DNA from: an uncultured Paracoccaceae bacterium
Lineage (GTDB): Bacteria > Pseudomonadota > Alphaproteobacteria > Rhodobacterales > Rhodobacteraceae
Direction: 5' to 3'
Length of the DNA: 64,000 nucleotides
Assembly: GCA_947499715.1 (NCBI GenBank)
Contig: CANMPL010000003.1
Location: 434,001 to 498,000, forward strand
Shown here one piece after another: positions 27,175 to 34,202 of the stretch. The notes below the pieces were generated by a model that made no database searches, was not told the DNA's origin, and saw nothing but the letters and a program-made list of their open reading frames with translations. Numbering within the stretch: the first letter of the stretch is position 1; every line of letters starts with the position of its first letter. The translations under genes and the position numbers were made by a program.

Positions 27175-27543
27175 ATGCCTGCAACCCGCCTGTCATTCAA
27201 AGAAATGTGCGCCAAATTCGACGTGACGCCGCGCACCCTGCGATACTACGAATATATCGAACTCTTGCAGCCCGACAAAGAAGGCCGGTCCCGGTTTTAT
27301 GGCCCCAAAGAACTCGCACGGATGACGCTGATCCTGCGCGGGCGCCGATTTGGGTTTTCGCTTGAGGATATCCGGCAATGGCTGCTGATTTACGAAAACG
27401 AAGGCACCAAGGCGCAGATGCAGCAGTGGATCGAACTGGCGGATCGGCAAATGACCGAGTTGGAAGAACAGCGCCGTCAGCTTGACGACACCATGGCAGA
27501 GCTCAAGCGGCTTCGCGATGATACGGCCAAGACCCTTGGCTAA
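27175..27543 (+). CDS. MerR-family transcriptional regulator
   Basis: Regulator of 122 residues with a MerR winged helix (LSFKEMCAKFDVTPRTLRYYE, then GRSRFYGPKELARMTLILRGRRFGFSLEDI) and a short C-terminal coiled-coil dimerisation helix. There are no cysteines positioned for metal binding, so it is not a classical metal sensor. It is closely similar to the MerR protein at 28271, sharing M-C-x-x-F-x-V-T-P-R-T-L-R and L-I-L-R-G-x-R-F-G-F-S-L-E-x-I-R. It is divergent from the thioesterase group and may regulate it. GGAG lies six bases before the ATG. Confidence 0.92.
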   Translation: MPATRLSFKEMCAKFDVTPRTLRYYEYIELLQPDKEGRSRFYGPKELARMTLILRGRRFGFSLEDIRQWLLIYENEGTKAQMQQWIELADRQMTELEEQRRQLDDTMAELKRLRDDTAKTLG

Positions 27544-28075
27544 CGGGCATCCGCCCAACGATATCCCCGCAATAATTTTGATCACCGGTGCCAATGGCGC
27601 CGGGAAATCATACCTCGCCCGCTGTATTGCCGCAGACAGGCCGGTCACGCATTATGATGCCTTACGCTTGACCAAGAACTGGGCCCGCAGACCTAAGGAA
27701 GAATACATGCGGTTGCTAGCACAGGCCGCAATTGACCCCCGCTGGGTGATCGAAGGCGGATCGAGCATGTTGAGGACTACGTTGCCTCGTGCGGATCTTG
27801 TCATCTGGTTGCAGCCACCGATTTGGCAACGGGCATGGCAATTGCTGAAAAGGAGCCTGCGCTATCACGGCCGCACCCGTCCAGAATTGCCGCCAGACAA
27901 CACCGATCAGTTTTGGCCCCAGATCCAGTTTGGCTGGCGCAGCTTGCGCAAACAGGCCGCTTTTGACCGCGAAGTTTCAGATGCAATGGCGGACCACCCA
28001 GCGATCAATCTACAGGTTTGCCGGTCGCGCGCGGACATCTCGCGACTGCGATCCGCGCTTTCAAGTTCCGAATAA
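27518..28075 (+). CDS. P-loop AAA/kinase-like protein (FlaR-like)
   Basis: Protein of about 185 residues with a Walker A motif GANGAGKS at residues 24-31, followed by a nucleoside-kinase-like layout (ARCIAADRPVTHYDAL; WVIEGGSSMLRTTLPRADLVIWLQPP; many Arg in the lid region QRAWQLLKRSLRYHGR). This fits adenylate-kinase-like 'DNA topology modulation protein FlaR' annotations, whose function is not established. The ATG at 27518 lies inside the end of the MerR gene (26-base overlap); an in-frame ATG at 27482 is less likely. Tight overlap implies co-expression with that MerR gene. Confidence 0.78.
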   Translation: MIRPRPLANGHPPNDIPAIILITGANGAGKSYLARCIAADRPVTHYDALRLTKNWARRPKEEYMRLLAQAAIDPRWVIEGGSSMLRTTLPRADLVIWLQPPIWQRAWQLLKRSLRYHGRTRPELPPDNTDQFWPQIQFGWRSLRKQAAFDREVSDAMADHPAINLQVCRSRADISRLRSALSSSE

Positions 28076-28125
28076 TACGCCCAACGGGGAAATCAGAACC
28101 GATCGTCACCGTTAAAATGTTGCCC

Positions 28126-28160
28126 GTGACCCTGGGTCACTTTGCCTGACCTTTCGTCAG
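28126..28160. promoter_or_regulatory. Two tandem dyads upstream of the beta-oxidation operon
   Basis: GTGACCCTGGGTCAC (28126-28140) is a perfect 7-bp dyad with a one-base centre. CTGAC-N5-GTCAG (28146-28160) follows 20 bases later, centre to centre. Both lie in the 195-base gap before the MerR gene at 28271. They could be sites for a second regulator, or hairpins ending the P-loop gene transcript; neither is followed by a T-run. Confidence 0.4.
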
Positions 28161-28183
28161 CTTTGAAATGACGCCACGTTCCG

Positions 28184-28199
28184 TTTACGTCAACGTCAA
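28184..28199. promoter_or_regulatory. Putative LiuR-type MerR operator
   Basis: TTTACGTCAACGTCAA is a 16-bp imperfect palindrome (12 of 16 symmetric; TTkACGTy-rACGTmAA). As I recall, MerR-family LiuR regulators of acyl-CoA catabolism bind ACGT-centred palindromes of this type. It lies 72 bases before the MerR gene that heads the beta-oxidation operon, so autoregulation of the operon is likely. Confidence 0.6.
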
Positions 28200-28270
28200 C
28201 TTTCCTTGTAAGAAGGGACAACACCTCGCATCTGCCGGTGCATGACACACTGGTATGAATGGAATGAATC

Positions 28271-28672
28271 ATGACAACGGATACATTAAATATACGACAG
28301 ATGTGCGAGGCCTTCGAGGTGACCCCGCGCACATTGCGTTTTTACGAAGCCAAGGAATTGCTGTTCCCAATCCGTGATGGCCAAAAGCGGCTGTTCACCA
28401 AACGGGACCGCGCCCGTCTTAAACTGATCCTGCGCGGTAAACGCTTCGGCTTCTCTTTGGAAGAAATTCGCCAGCTTCTGGACCTTTATCACATGGATGA
28501 CGGCCAGCTGACGCAGCTGAGCAAATCCTACGAACTCGCCAAGACCCATCTGGCCGACATGGAAGCCCAGAAGGCAGAGCTTGAAGAAGCGATTGCCGAG
28601 CTGAAGGACCAGATGATCTGGGGCGAAGCGAAACTGGCAGAGATTGCCAAAGAAAAAACCGCAGCGGCCTAA
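28271..28672 (+). CDS. MerR-family regulator of the beta-oxidation operon
   Basis: Regulator of 133 residues with MerR winged helix (LNIRQMCEAFEVTPRTLRFYE; RLFTKRDRARLKLILRGKRFGFSLEEIRQLL) and a long C-terminal coiled coil rich in Glu/Lys. No metal-binding cysteines are present. It is 33 bases upstream of the acyl-CoA dehydrogenase gene and is the first gene of the operon, as LiuR-type regulators of fatty-acid and branched-chain acid catabolism often are. The ligand is probably an acyl-CoA. The palindrome at 28184 is its likely operator. It is a paralogue of the protein at 27175. Confidence 0.92.
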   Translation: MTTDTLNIRQMCEAFEVTPRTLRFYEAKELLFPIRDGQKRLFTKRDRARLKLILRGKRFGFSLEEIRQLLDLYHMDDGQLTQLSKSYELAKTHLADMEAQKAELEEAIAELKDQMIWGEAKLAEIAKEKTAAA

Positions 28673-28705
28673 GCGCCGCTGCACTGATCTGACCGGAGAC
28701 TCCAC

Positions 28706-30484
28706 ATGCCCAGCTACACCGCCCCCGTTAAAGACCTGCAGTTTGTCTTGCATGACCTGCTGAAAGTCAGCGAACAGGATATTCCCGGCTTTGCCGATCT
28801 TGATGCCGACTTTACCGGCGCGGTGCTGGAAGAGGCGGGCAAAGTGGCCTCTGAGGTGTTGGCCCCGCTCAACGTGGTGGGTGACACCGAAGGTTGTGTG
28901 CTTGAAAACGGCATTGTCCGCACGCCAAAGGGTTTCAAAGAGGCGTTCCAGCAGCTCAAGGATGGTGGCTGGACCTCGATGGATTGTGACGAGGCCCACG
29001 GCGGTCAGGGCCTGCCATACGTGATGCACACCGCAGCACAGGAATTGCTGGTCTCGGCCAACATGGCGCTGCAGATGTATCCCGGCCTGACCCACGGTGC
29101 CTATTCGGCGATCCGCGAACACGGGTCAGAAGATCAAAAGGCGATGTATCTGCCCAAGCTTGCATCCTGCGAGTGGACCGGCACCATGAACCTGACAGAG
29201 CCGCATTGCGGCACTGATCTGGGCCTGATGCGCACCAAGGCAGAACCACAGGATGACGGCAGCTATGCTGTGACCGGACAGAAGATCTTTATCTCTGCCG
29301 GTGAGCACGACATGTCCGACAACATCATCCATCTGGTGCTGGCCAAGATCCCCGGCGGACCAGAGGGCATCAAGGGCGTATCCCTGTTTATCGTGCCCAA
29401 GTTTCTGGTGAACGAAGACGGCAGCCTTGGCGCGCGCAACGGTGTCGCTGTTGGCAACATCGAAGAAAAGATGGGCATCCACGGCAATTCGACCTGCGTG
29501 ATGAATTATGACGGGGCCAAGGGCTATCTGATTGGCGAGATGCACAAAGGTATGCGTGCTATGTTCGTGATGATGAACGAGGCGCGTCTGGGCGTGGGCC
29601 TGCAAGGCTATGCGCAAGCCGAGGCCGCGTATCAGAACGCCGTGGCCTATGCCAACGACCGCCTGCAAGGGCGTGCGGTGACGGGCGACGAAAACCCCGA
29701 TGGCCCTGCGGATCCGCTGATCGTGCATCCCGATATCCGCCGCAACCTGATGGACCAGAAATCCTTTATCGAGGGTGCGCGGGCCTTCACCTATTGGGGC
29801 GCTTACCTGATCGACCGGGCGCATAAGAACAAAGACGACGACGCCGATGGCCTGATTTCGCTCATGACACCTGTGATCAAAGGGTTCCAGACCGACAAGG
29901 GTTTTGAATATGCAGTCGCCGCACAGCAAGTTTACGGCGGTCACGGTTACATCGAAGAATGGGGCATGTCCCAATTCGCCCGCGATGCGCGGATTGCGAT
30001 GATCTATGAAGGTGCCAACGGCGTTCAAGCGCTTGATCTGGTGGGCCGCAAGCTGGCGCAAGATGGCGGCAAGCATGTGATGGCCTTCTTTGAAATGGTG
30101 AAGACTTTCATCAAGGAAAACGAAGGCAACGAGGCACTGAAGGCAGATTTTCTTGATCCGTTGAAAGCGGCATCGAAAGACCTGCAAGCCGCAGGGATGT
30201 ATTTCATGCAAAATGGCATGAAAAGTCCCAACAACGCGCTCGCCGGGTCCTATGACTTTATGCACATGATGGGTCATGTCTGCCTTGGCCTGATGTGGGC
30301 GCGCATGGGCAAAGCGGCGATGGAAGCGTTGGAGGCTGGTGCATCCGATACTGCGTTCTATGAGACCAAGATCGCGACCGGGCGCTACTATATGGCGCGG
30401 CAATTGCCCGCGACGGCCATGCACCTTGCGCGGATTAACACCGGGGCTGAAACGGTGATGGCGCTGGAGGCTGCGAATTTCTAA
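28706..30484 (+). CDS. Acyl-CoA dehydrogenase, large form (DmdC-like size)
   Basis: FAD-dependent dehydrogenase of 592 residues, longer than the usual 380 because of a C-terminal extra helical domain. [17 protein letters not shown] and ITEK-like FISAGEHD flavin motifs are present. The catalytic base is Glu435 in [15 protein letters not shown], and [21 protein letters not shown] precedes it. It introduces the 2,3-double bond in acyl-CoAs. This size class includes roseobacter DmdC (methylthiopropanoyl-CoA dehydrogenase), but the thiolase and FadJ genes downstream favour general fatty-acid beta-oxidation. GGAG lies seven bases before the ATG. Confidence 0.92.
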   Translation: MPSYTAPVKDLQFVLHDLLKVSEQDIPGFADLDADFTGAVLEEAGKVASEVLAPLNVVGDTEGCVLENGIVRTPKGFKEAFQQLKDGGWTSMDCDEAHGGQGLPYVMHTAAQELLVSANMALQMYPGLTHGAYSAIREHGSEDQKAMYLPKLASCEWTGTMNLTEPHCGTDLGLMRTKAEPQDDGSYAVTGQKIFISAGEHDMSDNIIHLVLAKIPGGPEGIKGVSLFIVPKFLVNEDGSLGARNGVAVGNIEEKMGIHGNSTCVMNYDGAKGYLIGEMHKGMRAMFVMMNEARLGVGLQGYAQAEAAYQNAVAYANDRLQGRAVTGDENPDGPADPLIVHPDIRRNLMDQKSFIEGARAFTYWGAYLIDRAHKNKDDDADGLISLMTPVIKGFQTDKGFEYAVAAQQVYGGHGYIEEWGMSQFARDARIAMIYEGANGVQALDLVGRKLAQDGGKHVMAFFEMVKTFIKENEGNEALKADFLDPLKAASKDLQAAGMYFMQNGMKSPNNALAGSYDFMHMMGHVCLGLMWARMGKAAMEALEAGASDTAFYETKIATGRYYMARQLPATAMHLARINTGAETVMALEAANF

Positions 30485-30490
30485 GGTGAA

Positions 30491-30508
30491 GGCGGGGTAA
30501 CCCCCGCC
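30491..30508 (+). other. Intra-operon stem-loop after the acyl-CoA dehydrogenase gene
   Basis: GGCGGGG-TAAC-CCCCGCC, a perfect 7-bp GC stem with a four-base loop, seven bases after the stop. There is no T-run. It probably stabilises the upstream message or dampens read-through into the small genes that follow. Confidence 0.5.
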
Positions 30509-30534
30509 CGACCCCAAAAAGGACTAATAGCCCG

Positions 30535-30747
30535 ATGCCCAAACGCCTCCGCCTGACCCGCCGTTTCCCCGTCGCCATGACAGAGGATGGCTATCGCAGG
30601 CTACGGCGGTTCAGCAAGGACACCGGGTTGGAAGAAGGCGAGGCGCTGTCGTTTCTGTTCGAAAACTTCGACAGCGTGATTGACGAAGATACCTTTGGCC
30701 ACCGCCTGAGGAATTTTCAAAGTGAGTTGGAGGCGCGCAAGAAATGA
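30535..30747 (+). CDS. Small basic hypothetical protein
   Basis: Protein of 70 residues, strongly charged, with a basic N-terminus (MPKRLRLTRRFPVAMTEDGYRRLRRFS) and a helical rest (EEGEALSFLFENFDSVIDEDTF). The length, the beta-like start followed by two helices and the Arg-rich beginning recall ribbon-helix-helix proteins, but no clear match can be stated. It lies between the acyl-CoA dehydrogenase and a secreted protein, which it overlaps by four bases (ATGA), so it is a genuine member of the operon. Function unknown. Confidence 0.7.
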   Translation: MPKRLRLTRRFPVAMTEDGYRRLRRFSKDTGLEEGEALSFLFENFDSVIDEDTFGHRLRNFQSELEARKK

Positions 30748-31430
30748 TCCGGACCGGCCTGACAGCGCTTTTGCTTTTGCTGCCCCTTGCAGCGTCCGGC
30801 CAAGGTATTGCGGATGCCCCACGTGCGGTTCAGATGTTTGCGCCGGTTCAAGGCTATGCTGATTTGACAGAAGATCGCTTTGGCACGCCCGCGGCACCGT
30901 TTTCGACAGAGCTGGGGTTGGTGCTGGTCAGCCGCATGTTCCGCAACACCTGCTTGGGCATTGAACGTGGCGAGGCGCTGGATGACGCCATGCCGCCGGG
31001 TTTTGCGGCCTATGAATCCAATGCATTTTTTATGGGGCTTGAACCAACCGGTGACATGGATCGCATGGCGCTTTCGGCCTCTGGCGATATTGATACGGTT
31101 GACGCCAACGGGCACCCAATCATCGAACTTTCGGCCCATGCGACAGGCATGTCCTGCCGGTTGGAGTGGCAGATGAAGGAGCCTCCGGCGGCGGATCGTC
31201 AAGACGGCATGGCCGTTTACATGGAACATTGGCTGCCGTTCGAATTTGCGCTGGTTCGGGTGGAACGCCCGTCGATGTCTGCCACACCGCAGATCACAAG
31301 TTTCGCCGAGTGGGACCGCCCCTGCGGCACGCGCTGGTGCAAGATGACCGCGATCCACAACATGTCGCGCGGCGAGGTCATCTTGGAAACAACACTGAAC
31401 ATCACGTCCATTGGGGGGACCACACCATGA
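30744..31430 (+). CDS. Secreted hypothetical protein
   Basis: Protein of 228 residues with a signal peptide (MIRTGLTALLLLLPLAASGQG) and no other membrane segment. The mature part contains four cysteines, two in the C-terminal stretch RPCGTRWCKM, which could form disulfides in the periplasm. No domain is recognised. ATGA overlaps on both sides (with the small gene before and the GST gene after) tie it into the beta-oxidation operon. A secreted protein in an acyl-CoA operon may help bind or take up fatty acids, but that is only a guess. Confidence 0.75.
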   Translation: MIRTGLTALLLLLPLAASGQGIADAPRAVQMFAPVQGYADLTEDRFGTPAAPFSTELGLVLVSRMFRNTCLGIERGEALDDAMPPGFAAYESNAFFMGLEPTGDMDRMALSASGDIDTVDANGHPIIELSAHATGMSCRLEWQMKEPPAADRQDGMAVYMEHWLPFEFALVRVERPSMSATPQITSFAEWDRPCGTRWCKMTAIHNMSRGEVILETTLNITSIGGTTP

Positions 31431-32053
31431 AACTGCATTGCTTTGGCGAAAGCGGAAACAGCTATAAGGCAGCCCTTGCGCTGGAACTGGCGGGCGTCGA
31501 CTGGGAACCGGTCTATGTGGACTTTTTCAAGGGTGCAGCCCGCACACCTGAATGGCGCGAAATCAACGGCATGGGCGAAGCCCCGGTGTTGATTGATGGC
31601 GAGGTCACGCTGAGCCAATCAGGCGCGATCCAGCAATATATTACTGATAAGACAGGGTTATTCGGCGGGCCAAAGGCTGCCAAATACGAAGTCCTGCGTT
31701 GGGTGCTTTGGGACAATCACAAGCTCAGCTCTGTCGCGGGGATGCTGCGCTTCTTGATGAACTTCTTGCCCGAAGACAAGCGCCCCGCCGAGGCGATCGC
31801 CTTTAGTCAAGGACGGCTGAACGCCGCATTTGCAGTGCTAGAAGCCCATTTGGACGGGCGCGATTGGATCGTGGGCGACAGCATTACCAACGCTGACATC
31901 TCTTGCTGTGGTTATCTTTATTACCCTGAACCTTTTGGTTTTGACCGCGCCGATTACCCAAACATCAACCGCTGGCTGGACAACATTGCCGCCGTGCCCG
32001 GTTGGAAACATCCCTATGATCTGATGCCCCGGGCGCTGCCCGGCACCGCTTAA
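31427..32053 (+). CDS. Glutathione S-transferase family protein
   Basis: Protein of 208 residues with a thioredoxin-like N-terminal domain (MKLHCFGESGNSYKAALALELAGVDW; GEAPVLIDGEVTLSQSGAIQQYI with the cis-Pro and the Gln/Ser-rich glutathione-binding edge) and an all-helical C-terminal domain (GRDWIVGDSITNADISCCGYLYY). The ATG at 31427 overlaps the previous stop; a longer frame starting at 31166 runs antiparallel to coding logic and is rejected. GST genes recur in beta-oxidation operons of this group, perhaps for thiol or peroxide detoxification; the true substrate is unknown. Confidence 0.9.
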   Translation: MKLHCFGESGNSYKAALALELAGVDWEPVYVDFFKGAARTPEWREINGMGEAPVLIDGEVTLSQSGAIQQYITDKTGLFGGPKAAKYEVLRWVLWDNHKLSSVAGMLRFLMNFLPEDKRPAEAIAFSQGRLNAAFAVLEAHLDGRDWIVGDSITNADISCCGYLYYPEPFGFDRADYPNINRWLDNIAAVPGWKHPYDLMPRALPGTA

Positions 32054-32065
32054 CAGGAGACGACA

Positions 32066-33277
32066 ATGACCGACGCCTATATCTATGACACCGTGCGCAC
32101 GCCGCGCGGCAAGGGCCGCAAAGATGGCAGCCTGCACGAGGTCACATCCGCGCGCCTGTCCGCCGGCGTGCTGAACGCGCTGAAGGACCGCAACGGGCTG
32201 GAAGGCCACGCCGTTGAGGACGTGATCTGGGGCAACGTCACCCAAGTCGGTGAACAAGGCGGGTGTCTCGCGCGGACGGCCGTGCTCGCCTCTGATCTTG
32301 ACGAAAGCATCCCCGGCCTTGCGATCAACCGCTTTTGCGCCTCAGGCATGGAGGCCGTGAATTTGGCGGCCAACCAAGTGAAAGGCGGGGCTGGTCAGGC
32401 CTATATCGCCGGTGGCGTTGAAATGATGGGACGCGTGGCGATGGGCAGTGATGGTGCGGCGATTGCCGTTGATCCGTCGATTGCGATGGACACCTACTTT
32501 GTCCCGCAAGGGATCTCTGCCGATATTATCGCGACCGAATATGGCTTTAGCCGCGATGACGCCGACCAACTGGCCGTCGAAAGCCAAAAGCGTGCCAAGG
32601 CGGCGTGGGATGACGGGCGTTTTGACAAATCCATCGTCACTGTGCGCGATATCAACGGCCTGCCGATACTGGCGCATGACGAATACATGCGCCCCGGCAC
32701 CGACATGCAATCGCTTGGAGGTCTTAACCCGGCGTTCCAAGCGATGGGTGAGGTTATGCCAGGCTTTGATAAGGTCGCGCTGATGAAATACCCGCACCTT
32801 GAGCGGATCAACCACATCCACCATGCGGGCAACTCCTCTGGCATCGTGGACGGTGCTGCCGGTGTGCTTGTGGCGTCAAAAGAATGGGGCGAGGCGATGG
32901 GCATCAAGCCACGCGCCGTGATCCGCGCCACCGCCAAGATCGGCACTGACCCCACCATCATGCTGACCGGACCGGTGCCTGTCACCGAAAAGATCATGGC
33001 CGATTCAGGCATGTCGATCAGCGACATTGACCTGTTCGAGGTCAACGAGGCCTTCGCATCGGTTGTGCTGCGCTTCATGCAAGCCTTTGACGTCGATAAC
33101 AGCAAGGTCAACGTCAACGGCGGATCTATCGCGATGGGCCACCCGTTGGGTGCCACGGGTGCGATCATCATTGGCACACTGCTGGATGAGCTTGAAAGAA
33201 CAGGCAAAGGCACAGGTCTTGCTACGCTTTGCATCGCATCCGGCATGGGTGCGGCCACCATTATCGAGCGTGTCTAA
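32066..33277 (+). CDS. fadA: Acetyl-CoA C-acyltransferase (thiolase)
   Basis: Thiolase of 403 residues that splits 3-ketoacyl-CoA with CoA to give acetyl-CoA in the last step of beta-oxidation. The nucleophilic Cys is at 91 (NRFCASGMEAVNLA), the catalytic His is in GGSIAMGHPLGATGA, and the second Cys is in LCIASGMGAATII. It is separated from the FadJ-type gene by a gene of unrelated fold, whereas in most bacteria the two are directly adjacent. AGGAG before the ATG at 32066 supports the start. Confidence 0.95.
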   Translation: MTDAYIYDTVRTPRGKGRKDGSLHEVTSARLSAGVLNALKDRNGLEGHAVEDVIWGNVTQVGEQGGCLARTAVLASDLDESIPGLAINRFCASGMEAVNLAANQVKGGAGQAYIAGGVEMMGRVAMGSDGAAIAVDPSIAMDTYFVPQGISADIIATEYGFSRDDADQLAVESQKRAKAAWDDGRFDKSIVTVRDINGLPILAHDEYMRPGTDMQSLGGLNPAFQAMGEVMPGFDKVALMKYPHLERINHIHHAGNSSGIVDGAAGVLVASKEWGEAMGIKPRAVIRATAKIGTDPTIMLTGPVPVTEKIMADSGMSISDIDLFEVNEAFASVVLRFMQAFDVDNSKVNVNGGSIAMGHPLGATGAIIIGTLLDELERTGKGTGLATLCIASGMGAATIIERV

Positions 33278-33281
33278 ATCC

Positions 33282-34202
33282 ATGTCGGCAGCGTTGAAGA
33301 CAGCCAAAGACGTCTCTGAACACTTGCTACGCATCACAGCCAAAGCCCTGATGCAGCGGGATTTTGAGTTGTTTGCGACCTGTTTTTTCCTGCCGCAAAC
33401 AATGAACACCATGGGGCGCCGTATCGTGGCAGAAACAAGGTTCGATCTGCGGCGCGCCTTTGAAAGCAACTGCGACCATCTTGAAAGCATCGGGGTGACA
33501 GAGCTTCGCCGCGAATGCGTGGCAGCAATCTTTCACGGTGAAAATCGGGTGGAGGCGACGCATCTGAGCACGTTGATTGCAAACGGTGAAGAAGTGGTTC
33601 CGCCCTACCCTGTGTTTTCCGTCCTCGAAAAGGTCGACGGGTCTTGGGTCATCATGTCATCCGAATATGCGCTTGATGATCAAAGTGGCGGGGCCAAGGC
33701 CCTGCATGCTGCCGAAGAAGGCGACGCGGAGGCGGAAGAGATCTATCAGGTCCATCTGGACCGATTGTCGGACGCACTTATCCAGGGTGACTTTGACACC
33801 TTCAAAGACAGAATCAGCCTGCCACATCAAATCACCACAGAAACGGACGTTATCAGGGTCGCAACTGAAGCAGAGATGAAGGACCTCTTTGATCGGTTCG
33901 CAATCATGTACGCCAATCAGGGGCTGACCGATTTCGTCCGTACTGTGCGCGAAGCGCAATTCATTACGCCCGACGAAATTATTGGCACTCATATCAGTCA
34001 CCAAATGCGTCATGGGCAACGCATTATGCCACCATACCCTAACCGCGTCCGCCTTGTGCGGGACGCCGATGGCCAATGGAGAGAAACCCATTGCGCCAAT
34101 GCCATCCTCAACAATTTCGAGAATTTCAAACTTTGGACGCGGCTGGCCGATGACCCTTGCCTGCCAGAGTTTGATCAACCCACCAAAGGAACCAAATCAT
34201 GA
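33282..34202 (+). CDS. Tandem NTF2/SnoaL-like two-domain protein
   Basis: Protein of 306 residues made of two similar halves (about 8-130 and 155-285). Shared features are an initial helix pair (LLRITAKALMQRDFELFATCFFLPQ / HLDRLSDALIQGDFDTFKDRISLPH), a middle helix with a His/Ala core, and a closing strand pattern (VVPPYPVFSVLEKVDGSWVI / IMPPYPNRVRLVRDADGQW). This is the cone-shaped NTF2/SnoaL fold, duplicated. No function is assigned. It overlaps the FadJ gene by four bases (ATGA) and starts five bases after the thiolase stop, so it is firmly inside the operon. Confidence 0.78.
   Translation: MSAALKTAKDVSEHLLRITAKALMQRDFELFATCFFLPQTMNTMGRRIVAETRFDLRRAFESNCDHLESIGVTELRRECVAAIFHGENRVEATHLSTLIANGEEVVPPYPVFSVLEKVDGSWVIMSSEYALDDQSGGAKALHAAEEGDAEAEEIYQVHLDRLSDALIQGDFDTFKDRISLPHQITTETDVIRVATEAEMKDLFDRFAIMYANQGLTDFVRTVREAQFITPDEIIGTHISHQMRHGQRIMPPYPNRVRLVRDADGQWRETHCANAILNNFENFKLWTRLADDPCLPEFDQPTKGTKS

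Noticed and set aside
29126-30517. Long antisense frame over the acyl-CoA dehydrogenase gene
   Set aside because: The sense gene has intact catalytic motifs; the antisense product is a His/Arg-rich string typical of shadow frames.
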